DNA from: JAOPZW01 sp963807305
GTDB lineage: Bacteria; Actinomycetota; Thermoleophilia; Solirubrobacterales; Solirubrobacteraceae
Length of the DNA stretch: 64,000 nucleotides
Reading direction: 5' to 3'
NCBI GenBank assembly: GCA_963807305.1
Contig: CAWEBN010000002.1
Span: 1 to 64,000 of the forward strand
Under the pieces are notes generated by a model. That model was not told the DNA's origin and did not search any database. It saw only the letters and a program-made list of their open reading frames with translations. Of this stretch, positions 7,531 through 16,214 are shown piece by piece (position 1 is the first letter of the stretch; each line of letters starts with the position of its first letter). Made by a program: the position numbers and the translations under genes.

Positions 7531-10170
7531 TCACCAGGTCTTGACGCGCTCAAGAGGGCGCTGCTCCTCGATTCGCAGGCGCATGTCGAGCACGACGCAC
7601 CCGGTGGTGGTGCAGCGGACCGAGTTGAGGTCGGCCTCGACCAGCTCCGGGACCTCCTCGAGCAGCCTCGCGAAGCGCAGGATCAGTTCGCGCAGGGCCT
7701 CGCGATTGAGGGCCGCGTCGCCCAGCTGCGTGGCGACCCCCTCGGAGGCGTCAATCAGCTCATCGGCCTGGACGTCGGTGCTCGGCGGAAGGCGAAACGC
7801 CGTCGACCGGCCAACGGCAGCTTGGCGTCCGCCGAGCCCGACAGCGATGACAGAGCCCAGTTGGGGGTCCTTCAGGGTCCCGACCAGCACGTCCGCGCCG
7901 GGCTCCGCAAGGCGCTGCACGATTGCGCCATGCCATCCACGCCCTGCGGCCCGCACCTGTCGCTCGAGCTCGCGCCATCCGGATCGCACGGCCGCGTCGC
8001 CCTCCAACCCGAGCAGCGGAACGTGAATCTGGCTGGCATGCGGGGATGCGAGAAAAGCCGCCTTGAGCGCCACGGGGCCACGGATGTCACGAGCTGCCGC
8101 CACCGCCGTATCGATGTCGCCGCAGCGGCGCGAGGCGGCGAATGGGATTCCGTGGCTGGCGAGCAGCGATTCTGCCTCGCCGAGTGACAGCCAGCCTCCG
8201 CCCGGCTCGCGCTCGAGCGATGAGGTGATCAGCTCCCGCGCTGCCTGGCGGTCCAGATCGGGGTAGACCGGACATTCGCCGAGCGGCCGTGAGAGCCACG
8301 CGTGCCGTTCGGCTGCGCGGGCAAGCGCCGCGGCACAGGACTCAGCGAACAGGAAGTTCGGCACGCGGGGTCCTGTTCGTGCCGGCAACCGGCCATCGAA
8401 GCGGACGACCGACGCCACAACCGGTTTGTACCCCGGCTTCGAGGCGGCTGCAATCGCTTCCAGGATTGCCTCCGCGTCGCCGCCGTGACGGTCGACGTAG
8501 GCGACCAACAGCGCGTCGATCCCATCGTCACCGACCAGTTCTCGGACAGCCGTGGCGTATTCGGGCGGCCCGGCTCCGAGCGCCAGCGACAATGGATTCT
8601 GCGCCTCGCTGGCCGTACTGACGTGCAGCCCTCGCGTCGCGCAGGCCTCGGCAGCGAGCATCGCCACACTGGGGGAGTTGCTCACGATCCCGATCTGCCG
8701 GCCGCGCGGCAATGGCTGGCTCTCGAACAGCTCGGCCGCCTGGAACAGCTCCTCGCCGCTGCGAAAGCGCATCACCCCGCCTTGATGCAACACCGCGTCG
8801 AACAGGGCATCGCCACGCAACGCCGCAGCGGTTCGCGTGCGGGCCGCTACATGAGCGTCCTCGACGCCGCCGCCCTTGACCACGAGGACGGGCTTCTCGC
8901 GTGCCACGCGCTCGGCGACTCGCATGAACCGTTGCGAATCGCCGAACGACTCCACGTAGAGCATGACCGCGGCCGTCCGCTCGTCATCCTCGCACCACTC
9001 CAGGAGATCGCTGGTCGAGACGTCGGCGCGGTTCCCAAGCGAAACGAAGACCGACACCCCAAGCCGTCGGGCTGCCGCATGTCCGAGCAGCCCCAGTCCC
9101 AGCCCAACCGCGTGCGAGCCGATCGCCAGACCCCCCCGCTCGACGCTCACACCCCTGAACGTCGCGTTGAGGCTGACGTCGGTAGCGGTGTTGAGCGCCC
9201 CCAGCGATCCCGGGCCGACCATCCGCAACCCCGCAGCCCGCACGATCTCCAGCAGCCGAAGTTCCTGCTCGGCTGATTGCTCCCCGTCGTCCTCGGGCCC
9301 GGGCGGAAGCACGAGCAGCGCTTTCGCCTCGCTCGCCGCCGCCTCGGCGGCATATCCGAGCAGGTCGTCGCCGGCCGCGGCGATGATCACCAGCTCCGGA
9401 GCGACCGGCAGCTCGTCGAGGCTGCGCGCAGCGCTCATCGAGCAGACCACCCCGCCATCTCGATGAACCGCGCCCGCCACACCTTGATATCCGCCTCTGA
9501 TGATGTTCCGGAGCACCGCTTGGCCGATATTTCCCGGACTCGCCGCGGCGCCGGCGACCGCGATCGAAGAAGGCGCCAGAATTGGCCGCAACGCGGCCAC
9601 CGCGCCAACGTGGTCGCGCTCGCCGATCCGCTCGCGCACCGCCTCTGTCGGCGTGATATCGAGCGACACGGTGACCTCGCCCAGTGCGCCTCGGCGACGG
9701 ATCACGAACCCGGCGTTCTCGAACACGTCGAGCATCGGCCGGTTGCCGGCCATGACCTCGGCATCGAAACGACGAATTCCGCGGTCCGCGGCGATCGCCG
9801 CGAGCTGCTCGAGCGTGCGCGTCCCGATGCCCCGCCCATGGTGACCGTCCGCGACCGCGAACGCGACCTCGGCCACTCGCATCTCACGCAAGCCATTCCA
9901 GCTGGCCACGGCTACCACCTGTCCGCTGAGGCGGCCGATCAGGGCAAGCCGATCGATACCAGACGCCCCCGCCTCGGCGCGGGCGACGGTGTCCGTACGA
10001 GCGTAGCCGTGGAAGCGAAGGAACCGGCTCTCCTCCGAGAGGTGATCGTAGAAGGCCTTGATGTCGCCGAAATCCTCAGGGGTGGTAGCCCTCAGGCGTA
10101 ACGTCGACCCATCCCGGAGCAGCACGTCACGCACCAACCGCTGCGCATCGACCTCAGAAGGCGACATCAC
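7531..10170 (-). CDS. Pat-like protein: N-terminal GNAT fused to degenerate NDP-forming acyl-CoA synthetase
   Basis: This 879-residue fusion has a GNAT acetyltransferase (about 15-175, with HHGRGIGTRTLEQL as the acetyl-CoA loop), then CoA-binding and CoA-ligase-like domains (about 185-480) and a C-terminal ATP-grasp domain. Known relatives acetylate lysines of metabolic enzymes such as acyl-CoA synthetases. The synthetase half looks inactive: the SHTGAL box holding the phospho-histidine reads TRTAAA, with Arg446 where the paralogue at 16.2 kb keeps His451, and SQSGAYG is replaced by GSHAVGLG. It may serve as a regulatory acyl-CoA or nucleotide sensor for the GNAT. GTG 10170 or ATG 10167 can start it; a hexanucleotide repeat abuts this region. 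Confidence 0.85.
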   Translation of the reverse strand: MMSPSEVDAQRLVRDVLLRDGSTLRLRATTPEDFGDIKAFYDHLSEESRFLRFHGYARTDTVARAEAGASGIDRLALIGRLSGQVVAVASWNGLREMRVAEVAFAVADGHHGRGIGTRTLEQLAAIAADRGIRRFDAEVMAGNRPMLDVFENAGFVIRRRGALGEVTVSLDITPTEAVRERIGERDHVGAVAALRPILAPSSIAVAGAAASPGNIGQAVLRNIIRGGYQGVAGAVHRDGGVVCSMSAARSLDELPVAPELVIIAAAGDDLLGYAAEAAASEAKALLVLPPGPEDDGEQSAEQELRLLEIVRAAGLRMVGPGSLGALNTATDVSLNATFRGVSVERGGLAIGSHAVGLGLGLLGHAAARRLGVSVFVSLGNRADVSTSDLLEWCEDDERTAAVMLYVESFGDSQRFMRVAERVAREKPVLVVKGGGVEDAHVAARTRTAAALRGDALFDAVLHQGGVMRFRSGEELFQAAELFESQPLPRGRQIGIVSNSPSVAMLAAEACATRGLHVSTASEAQNPLSLALGAGPPEYATAVRELVGDDGIDALLVAYVDRHGGDAEAILEAIAAASKPGYKPVVASVVRFDGRLPARTGPRVPNFLFAESCAAALARAAERHAWLSRPLGECPVYPDLDRQAARELITSSLEREPGGGWLSLGEAESLLASHGIPFAASRRCGDIDTAVAAARDIRGPVALKAAFLASPHASQIHVPLLGLEGDAAVRSGWRELERQVRAAGRGWHGAIVQRLAEPGADVLVGTLKDPQLGSVIAVGLGGRQAAVGRSTAFRLPPSTDVQADELIDASEGVATQLGDAALNREALRELILRFARLLEEVPELVEADLNSVRCTTTGCVVLDMRLRIEEQRPLERVKTW

Positions 10171-10173
10171 CTC

Positions 10174-10215
10174 ACCGGCACCGGCACCGGCACCGGCATC
10201 GGCATCGGCATCGGC
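10174..10215. repeat. Hexanucleotide tandem repeat upstream of pat-like gene
   Basis: Plus strand shows four ACCGGC units followed by three ATCGGC units, 42 bp. The array ends 3 bp before the start codon of the minus-strand Pat-like gene, so it occupies its leader and ribosome-binding region. Confidence 0.9.
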
Positions 10216-10303
10216 GGCAGACGGTGGCGGACCGACCGGCTCGAGAGCGGCTAGGTCCGGTGTGGCGCTCGGAGGTCGCAGTCATGTTCGTCATCGGTCG
10301 CAT

Positions 10304-10322
10304 GCTTCGCGACCGGCGAAGC
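10304..10322 (-). terminator. Possible terminator hairpin after USP gene
   Basis: GCTTCGC and GCGAAGC form a 7-bp stem with a GACCG loop, about 60 bp downstream of the universal stress protein stop codon. No U-tract follows, so this is weak. Confidence 0.3.
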
Positions 10323-10384
10323 TTCGGTTCGCCGCCCGGGACAGCGCCGGCCACGCGGTCGTGGTTGCCCGCAGCAGGGCCACC

Positions 10385-11300
10385 TCATCGGGCAACCGGT
10401 TCCTCAGCCGCTGCGTCGGCACCTGACGGCTCGTCCTGGCCGATCGCCGTCCGCGTCAGCACGAGCACCGGGCACGGCGCCCGATGCACGAGCTTGCTCG
10501 ACGTGCTGCCGAGCATCACGCATCGGAACGGTCCATAGCCGCGCGCGCCGGTCACGAGCAGGTCGAACTCGTTGGCGGCGTAAGACAGCTCATTGGCGGG
10601 CTCGCCGAACACGACGTCGCCGCTGGCGATCTCGCCGAGCTCCGCGAGCAGCTCGTCGAGCTGTCGCTGTGCCTCCTCGCGGATGGCGTCGGCGTTCTCG
10701 GCCCAGTACGGGTCGTAGGTGAGACTGCCGCCACCGGGCGTGAGCGGCTCGAGAACCGAGATCACGCGCAGCCGCGCGCCGGTCGCAACTGCCAGATCGC
10801 GTGCGAGGCGGGCGGCCGCGTGCGCCTCCGGCGATCCGTCGTAGCCGACGCCGATCGTCTCGAGGTCCTTGGCGTGCTCGGCATAGCGGCGCGGGGCCAC
10901 GACGACCGGGCAGAGGGCGCCATGCAAGGTGCCGAGCGTGACGTCGCCGGCCAGTACACGACCGATCGGACCGCGTTGGTCCGAACCGACGACGATGACG
11001 CTGCTGTCGTGCCACTTTGGCCGCCTTGTGCAGTGCGCGTGCAGGCGAGCTGTCAGGCATGGCCACGGCCTTTGCGTTGACGCCCATGCGCTCCAACTCC
11101 CCCGCGACCATGTCGCTCGCGTTGGCATGCATGATGGACTCGAAGTCCGGGCTGGCGCCGCGGCTGACGAAGAGATCGTAAGGATATGCGTTGACGGCGA
11201 TCAGGTCGGCGCCGAAGATTGCGCGCAAACGCTCGCCGAGCGCGAGCGCATCCCGCCCTCCCTCGCGGCCGTCCACGCCGACGACGATGGTGCTGAACAC
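10385..11300 (-). CDS. Universal stress protein, tandem USP domains (apparent frameshift)
   Basis: Two USP domains follow each other. The first opens with VFSTIVVGVDGREGGRDAL, the second with LETIGVGYDGSPEAHAAARL. Both ATP-loop signatures are present: GSDQRGPIGRVLAG-type in domain 1 and GARGYGPFRCVMLGSTS in domain 2. A one-base shift in the CCAAAGTGG stretch near 11015-11022 splits the frame (HKAAK, then WHDSSVIVVG). GTG 11300 is the start because AGGAGAGG lies just upstream. Stress/dormancy USPs of this type bind ATP. A perfect TGCGG-N5-CCGCA dyad lies 86-100 bp upstream. Confidence 0.85.
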
Positions 11301-11385
11301 GACGTGCTCCTCTCCTGGAAAGGGCTGTGATGCCATCATCGTCTTCCGCGACGTACCCGCCATCAGCAATGGCGCGCGCGGGCGG

Positions 11386-11400
11386 TGCGGGAAATCCGCA
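11386..11400 (-). promoter_or_regulatory. Candidate regulon dyad ahead of USP gene
   Basis: TGCGG-GAAAT-CCGCA, a perfect 5-bp inverted repeat, 86-100 bp upstream of the USP GTG start. It is the most symmetrical of the eleven related sites together with the one at 32866. The rest of the spacer 11301-11561 holds only the hairpin at 11517-11549. Confidence 0.45.
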
Positions 11401-11516
11401 ACTGCGCTGCAGCGCTACTGCTGGCGCCCACCGCCAGCCCGACCCACGTCGGCACAAGCACCGCGCCGAGGCCCTACCACCCGCGCGCGGGGATCGCATG
11501 GAGAGGCCGGGGCTCT

Positions 11517-11549
11517 CCACCGGTCGACGCCGACGACGTCGACCGGTGG
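11517..11549 (-). terminator. Strong hairpin downstream of alcohol dehydrogenase
   Basis: CCACCGGTCGACG and its exact reverse complement CGTCGACCGGTGG enclose a 7-base loop (13-bp perfect stem). It lies 12 bp past the stop of the minus-strand alcohol dehydrogenase. No T-tract is seen, as is common for G+C-rich actinobacterial terminators. Confidence 0.6.
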
Positions 11550-11561
11550 GTGCCCGCCGTC

Positions 11562-12623
11562 CTACATCTCGAAGACGATGCGTGCGGCGACGCGGCCGGC
11601 CTCGACGTCCGCGATGGACTCGTTGACCTCGTCGAGCGGGCGGACCTCGCGGGTCACGTGCGTCTTGCCGGCGGCGTGCAGCTCGAAGACCTCGCGCAGG
11701 TCGGCGCGGGTACCGACGATCGAGCCGACGACGGTGATCCCGTTGAGGACGGTCTCGAAGATCGGGAGCTTGACCTCGTTGTCGGCGGGGAGGGCGACGA
11801 AGACCAGCGTGCCGCCGCGGCGAAGCGAGGCGAAGGCCTGCTCGAACGCGCGCGGCGAGACGGCCAGGGCGATCGCCTGGTCGGCGCCGCCGAGGCGCTG
11901 GATCGCTTCGGCCGGGTCTTCCTTCGTCGCGTTGATCGTGAACTCCGCGCCGAGCTCGCGGGCGAGCTCGAGCTTCTCGTCGACGAGGTCGACCGCGATG
12001 ACCCGCCCGCCGGCGATCGCCGCGTACTGGATCGCCATGTGGCCGAGCCCGCCCACGCCGAACACGGCGACGAGGTCGGACGAGCGCGTGCCCGCGACCT
12101 TGACGGCCTTGTAGGTCGTGACGCCTGCGCAGGTGAGCGGCGCAGCGTCGAAAGGATCGAGCCCGTCGGGAACCTTGACGACGTACCGACCGTAGGCCAC
12201 GGCGTACTCGCCGAACGTACCGTCGATCGAGTAGCCCATGTTCTTCTGCTCGAGGCAGAGCGTCTCCCACCCGGAGACGCAGTAGTCGCAGGCGCCGCAC
12301 GCGTAGCCCAGCCACGGCATTGCGACCCGGTCCCCGACGGCGACCTCGGTCACGCCCGGGCTGATCTCGGTGACGATCCCGACGCCCTCGTGCCCGGGAA
12401 CGAACGGGGGAGACGGCTTTACGGGCCAGTCGCCGTGGGCGGCGTGGATGTCGGTGTGGCAGAGACCCGAAGCCTCCACCTTGACCCGCACCTGGCCGGG
12501 CTCCAGCTCGCGTGGCGCCACCTGTTCGACCGTCAGCGGGCCCTCGAAATCATGGACGACAGCCGCACGATACGTCGTCTTAGGAGTCTGGGTTGCCTCG
12601 AACTGGGGGGCGGTGGTCGCCAT
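11562..12623 (-). CDS. adhP: Zinc-dependent alcohol dehydrogenase (AdhP type)
   Basis: This 353-residue medium-chain dehydrogenase has the catalytic zinc motif SGLCHTDIHAAHGDWP with PGHEGVGIV, the structural-zinc cysteines in CGACDYCVSGWETLC, and the cofactor loop VFGVGGLGHMAIQYA. It interconverts primary alcohols and aldehydes with NAD(H). An AGGAGG site precedes the ATG. It is monocistronic by appearance, with a hairpin after its stop and a candidate regulon dyad about 85-100 bp before its start, suggesting induction with the nearby USP, WS/DGAT and redox genes. Confidence 0.93.
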   Translation of the reverse strand: MATTAPQFEATQTPKTTYRAAVVHDFEGPLTVEQVAPRELEPGQVRVKVEASGLCHTDIHAAHGDWPVKPSPPFVPGHEGVGIVTEISPGVTEVAVGDRVAMPWLGYACGACDYCVSGWETLCLEQKNMGYSIDGTFGEYAVAYGRYVVKVPDGLDPFDAAPLTCAGVTTYKAVKVAGTRSSDLVAVFGVGGLGHMAIQYAAIAGGRVIAVDLVDEKLELARELGAEFTINATKEDPAEAIQRLGGADQAIALAVSPRAFEQAFASLRRGGTLVFVALPADNEVKLPIFETVLNGITVVGSIVGTRADLREVFELHAAGKTHVTREVRPLDEVNESIADVEAGRVAARIVFEM

Positions 12624-12683
12624 GGTCGCGGTTCCTCCTGGGGCGTAGGTGATGGCCCATGATCGGCGCGTGGGCTGTGCTGT

Positions 12684-14186
12684 TCATCGGGGATCGGCGC
12701 AGAGGCGCAGCGGGCAACTACGGAGCCGTCGATCGTGGCGAAAGGGAGATCCGCGAAGCGGCCGCTCGCTAACGTGCCGCCGCTGTCGCGTGCGCCAGCG
12801 CCTCAAGCTCGGCAGGGACGTGGCGAGGCCGTCCCTGAGTACATCGAGGTCGGGCATCGCGGCGCGATCGGCGTATAACCCGAACGTGACCCCGCCGGCG
12901 TAGGAGACGGCGGCGATCGCGACCGCGTGCTCGGCCGCGAGCGGGACGATCGGCACGACATCGACCATCGGCGCGCCGAACGCATACACGCGATGCGGCG
13001 AGCCGGGGATGTTGGTGATCGTGACGTTGAACAGCCGCTTCGCGGACATCGCCCGCGCGAGGCCCGCGTGGAGCACCGGCGGCGCGAGCTCGGTCAGCCC
13101 GGTCACCGCGCCGGCGGCCAGCGCCTGCCCGCCGGCCTTGCGCTCCTGCGCCGTGGCGCGCACCAGCTCGTAGCGGCGCAGCGGGTCGGCCTCCGCCACC
13201 GGCAGCTCGACGAACAGCGAGGAGACCTTGTTGCCAAGCTCGCCACGGTCTCCCTCGCGACGGATGTTCACCGGCACCATCGCGCGCAGTCCCTGGCGCG
13301 GCGGGTCCTCGCCGCGCTCGAGCAGCAGCTCGCGCAACGCGCCGGTCGCGGCACACAGCACGACATCGTTGACCGTGCCGCCGAGTGCAGCACGGACCGT
13401 CTGCAGCTCCTGGAGCTCGACGTGAACGGTCGCGATCCGTCGGGTCGCGCCGATCGGGACGTTCAGGCTCGAGCGCGGCGCCGCGATCAGCTCGTCACGG
13501 ACGAGCAGATCGATCACCGCCCGCGAGCGTTCCAACGCGTCACGCGGATGCATCAGCGCGTGCGCGCCGGCCCGAGCGGCCGCGAGGCCGGCGTCGGCCA
13601 CCTGGCCGACAGGCTCGGGTGGATGCTGAAGCCATCCGAGCCACGCCAGGCCCGACACCGGCACGTGGGGCGCTGACGGCTCGCGCGGCGTGGGCTTTGC
13701 GCCGAGCAGCAGGTCGACAACGTCGACCGAGCCGACGCCGTCGACCAGGCAATGGTGGGTCTTCGACACCAACGCCCAACGCCCGCCCGTCAGACCGTCG
13801 AGCAGCACGATCTCCCACAGCGGACGGCCGCGGTCCAGGCGATGCGAGTAGAAGTCCGAGATCCAGTCCAGGAACTCGGGTTCGTCCCCGGGCGACGGGA
13901 GCGTCGCATGACGAACGTGCGCATCGATCTCAAAGCGCTGATCGCGCTCCCAGGACGGCCAGGCGAGTCCGCCGGTGCGGGGGGCGCCGAGCTTCTGGCG
14001 GTAGCGAGGCAACAGCTCCAAGCGCTGTTCGAGGTGCTCGCGCACCTCCCCGATCGCCGGCGTCCCACCGCCGGGGAGCGGGTCGAACACAAGCGCGGCG
14101 CCGATATGCATCAGCGCGCCGTCATCGGCCTGCTCGAGCTCCAGGAACGCAGCGTCGAGCGCCGTTAGCTGGTCGTTGCCGGACAT
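12684..14186 (-). CDS. Wax ester synthase / diacylglycerol acyltransferase (WS/DGAT), C-terminal frameshift
   Basis: The protein opens with the family's LTALDAAFLELE and has the active-site box KTHHCLVDG (His144, His145, Asp149) and the later NVTITNIPGSP motif. It esterifies acyl-CoA to diacylglycerol or a long-chain alcohol for lipid storage. Near 12812 one base appears missing: the open frame ends in an Arg-rich tail running to 12684, while the other frame gives the expected LAELEALAHATAAAR and a stop at 12769. The natural gene is probably 12769-14186. AGGAG precedes the ATG. It diverges from an acyltransferase gene, with a dyad between them, and resembles the DosR-controlled Tgs1 of mycobacteria. 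Confidence 0.9.
   Translation of the reverse strand: MSGNDQLTALDAAFLELEQADDGALMHIGAALVFDPLPGGGTPAIGEVREHLEQRLELLPRYRQKLGAPRTGGLAWPSWERDQRFEIDAHVRHATLPSPGDEPEFLDWISDFYSHRLDRGRPLWEIVLLDGLTGGRWALVSKTHHCLVDGVGSVDVVDLLLGAKPTPREPSAPHVPVSGLAWLGWLQHPPEPVGQVADAGLAAARAGAHALMHPRDALERSRAVIDLLVRDELIAAPRSSLNVPIGATRRIATVHVELQELQTVRAALGGTVNDVVLCAATGALRELLLERGEDPPRQGLRAMVPVNIRREGDRGELGNKVSSLFVELPVAEADPLRRYELVRATAQERKAGGQALAAGAVTGLTELAPPVLHAGLARAMSAKRLFNVTITNIPGSPHRVYAFGAPMVDVVPIVPLAAEHAVAIAAVSYAGGVTFGLYADRAAMPDLDVLRDGLATSLPSLRRWRTRQRRHVSERPLRGSPFRHDRRLRSCPLRLCADPR
12708..12723 (-). promoter_or_regulatory. Candidate regulon dyad ahead of adhP
   Basis: Plus-strand CAGCGGGCAACTACGG (reverse: CCGTAGTTGCCCGCTG), 85-100 bp upstream of the alcohol dehydrogenase ATG. 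It also lies beyond the true stop of the WS/DGAT gene (12769), within the out-of-frame extension. Confidence 0.4.
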
Positions 14187-14261
14187 CGCGGCTCCTCGGG
14201 TCGCTTCAGGGTCACGGTACGCGCTGCCCCGCCGGCTGCCATCGGTGGATGATCGCGCCGC

Positions 14262-14280
14262 GGTGCGTAGGAACTACCCG
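14262..14280. promoter_or_regulatory. Candidate regulon dyad between WS/DGAT and acyltransferase
   Basis: GTGCGTAGGAACTACCCGC contains a perfect GTAG-GAA-CTAC inverted repeat. It is 76-94 bp from the WS/DGAT ATG and about 215 bp from the divergent acyltransferase ATG. Nothing else was recognised in 14187-14495. Confidence 0.4.
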
Positions 14281-14495
14281 CCTGCTGCGGGGTCTTCCGC
14301 ATCGAGATCGGGGGTCTCATCCCGATGTCACGGCGCCCTGAATGGGGGATCCTCGGATCTCTTCGAATAATCGGCGACCATCAACGTGTGCCGAGCATCG
14401 TCTGTGGGGCACTCGTTCCCTGCTGGTCAAATGGGGCGCTTGGGTGTCCGTTCACGGAGACGACGCCTCTCCACGCGCCGAGGAGGAGGGTCTTC

Positions 14496-15536
14496 ATGGC
14501 AAGCACCTCTGCACCACCGCCCCGGCAAGGGGCTCAGCCCGACCGTGCGCCACGACGCGCAACTCCTGAGCACAACGGCTCGCGCCCGCGCGCAACGACG
14601 CCGGACAAGGGCAACGGCCCACCGGCCCCGGACCCGGCCGTGGTGGCCGAGTCCGAGCGCGCCGAGCGCCAATCCAAAGGGGGCATCGAAGGCCTCATCG
14701 GCAGGCGCGTCGCCGCCGCTACCGAACACGCCCTCGAGGGCCCCAACCAGACATTGATGCGCGCTCAGAAGCCCGTCTGGGATGCCCTGTGCAAGTACTA
14801 CTTCCGGCTTGAGACGTCCGGTTGGGAGCGACTGCCGGAGGAGACCTCACTGCTGATCGGGAATCATTCAGGAGGGTCGCTGACGATGGACGCGTGGACG
14901 TTCGTGTTCGACTGGTGGCGGCGATTCGGCACCGAGCGCGTGCTCCATGCGACCGCCCACGATGTCCTGATGGCGGCGCCCGGGCTCGGCGATTACTTCC
15001 GCCAGGCCGGCGTGATCCCAGCCTCCCGCCAAGGCGTCAGCGCAGCGCTCAGCGCAGGGTGCGACGTGGTCATCTGGCCGGGGGGTGACGTCGACGCGAT
15101 GCGCAACTGGCGCAGGCGCGACGAGGCTGTCCTTGGCGGGCGCATGGGCTTCGTACGCACCGCGATCCGCTCAGGGGTGCCGATCGTTCCGGTGGCCACC
15201 GTCGGCGGGCACGACACCGCATTCGTCGTGTCCGAGGGCCGCTGGATCGCGAACGGACTCGACCGCGTCAGCGGGCTGAAGACGAAGCTTCGCGGCTCGC
15301 GACTGCCGATCGTGCTCGGCTTCCCGTTCGGCCTGACGATCGAGACGATTCCGACGCACCTCCCGCTGCCCGCGAAGATCCGCACCGAGCTGCTGGACCC
15401 GATCCACGTCGACCATGACCCGGAGCGGGTCAACGATCGCGAGTACGTCACCTCGATCTATCGCGAAGTGGAATCCGCGATCCAGGGCGGAATGGATCGG
15501 CTCGCCAAGCAGCGGCGCTTCCCGGTCTTCGCCTAG
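14496..15536 (+). CDS. Lysophospholipid/diacylglycerol acyltransferase family protein
   Basis: The ATG at 14496, preceded by GAGGAGGG, is chosen over an upstream in-frame GTG. The 346-residue product has a disordered Pro/Arg-rich N-terminus of about 45 residues and then a PlsC-like acyltransferase domain: LLIGNHSGGSLTMD (about 125), AGVIPASRQGVSAAL, VVIWPGGDVDAMR and VPIVPVATVGGHDT. The NHSGG form of the histidine box is typical of diacylglycerol-acyltransferase-like members. It lies divergent to the WS/DGAT gene, so both probably act in storage or membrane lipid assembly. Confidence 0.85.
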   Translation: MASTSAPPPRQGAQPDRAPRRATPEHNGSRPRATTPDKGNGPPAPDPAVVAESERAERQSKGGIEGLIGRRVAAATEHALEGPNQTLMRAQKPVWDALCKYYFRLETSGWERLPEETSLLIGNHSGGSLTMDAWTFVFDWWRRFGTERVLHATAHDVLMAAPGLGDYFRQAGVIPASRQGVSAALSAGCDVVIWPGGDVDAMRNWRRRDEAVLGGRMGFVRTAIRSGVPIVPVATVGGHDTAFVVSEGRWIANGLDRVSGLKTKLRGSRLPIVLGFPFGLTIETIPTHLPLPAKIRTELLDPIHVDHDPERVNDREYVTSIYREVESAIQGGMDRLAKQRRFPVFA

Positions 15537-15714
15537 GAGCCGCTGAAGCCCGCCGCTCGAGCCCTTTCCGTCCCGCTGCAGCGACCAGCCGATCGCCCGA
15601 TCCGCAGCGCCGCCAGTTCCCTGGCCCGAGCCCCTGGGCGGCGACGTTCTCGGCGTCATCACCGCCCTCACGGCCGCGGCGGCCGCCTTGCCGCGGACCA
15701 CGTGCGGGACGCCG

Positions 15715-15748
15715 CTGCGGCAAGTCCACCGGAGCACTGCGGCAAGTC
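15715..15748 (+). promoter_or_regulatory. Two direct CTGCGGCAAGTC repeats ahead of DUF1876 gene
   Basis: CTGCGGCAAGTC occurs at 15715-15726 and again at 15737-15748, a 22-bp period (two helical turns), 62-95 bp upstream of the DUF1876 start. Each copy holds the TGCGG half-site of the candidate regulon motif. The remaining part of spacer 15537-15809 shows nothing else. Confidence 0.5.
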
Positions 15749-15809
15749 GCGATGGCGCGCGCATCGGCCGCGCGGGATCCTCGGTGTGGATTACAGGAAG
15801 GAGTCAGCG

Positions 15810-16052
15810 ATGTCCGTTTTGACCTCGCACGCCGAAATTGTGTTCACCGAAGACGGAGACCGAACATGCGCCGAGGCGGTCCTCGACCTGGGCGGGATGC
15901 CCTTCTATGGCCTCGGCGAGGCCAGGCGCGCGCCCGGAGACCCCGACGTCCCGATCGTGCGCGAGGAGCTCTCGGCCTCCCGCGCTCTCCTCGATCTCGC
16001 GGACAAGCTGCTCGATGCGGCCGCCGCTCACATCGAGAAGTTCGGCGACTGA
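15810..16052 (+). CDS. DUF1876 domain protein (Rv1738-like)
   Basis: The start is the ATG at 15810, with AGGAAGGAG before it; the longer upstream frame has no ribosome site. The 80 residues follow the DUF1876 pattern: an N-terminal strand with HAEIVFTEDGD, then GLGEARRAPGDPDVP, then LSASRALLDLADKLLDAAA. Members are small dimeric alpha/beta proteins. The mycobacterial member Rv1738 is among the most strongly DosR-induced genes and has been proposed to resemble ribosome hibernation factors. Placement beside WS/DGAT and USP genes fits a dormancy role. Confidence 0.85.
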   Translation: MSVLTSHAEIVFTEDGDRTCAEAVLDLGGMPFYGLGEARRAPGDPDVPIVREELSASRALLDLADKLLDAAAAHIEKFGD

Positions 16053-16214
16053 TCGACCGCGCGCTTCGGGCGAGACGCAGGGCACGACCTTGCGGCTGCC
16101 CGTGCGCCGCTCCGCCCGTGCCAGGAAGGCAACTCTCGCCCGCGCCTCGAGAGATCGTGACCTCAGACGAGGGTGTCGACCAGGGATCGGCTGTGGCCGC
16201 TGTCGCCGCGCCGG

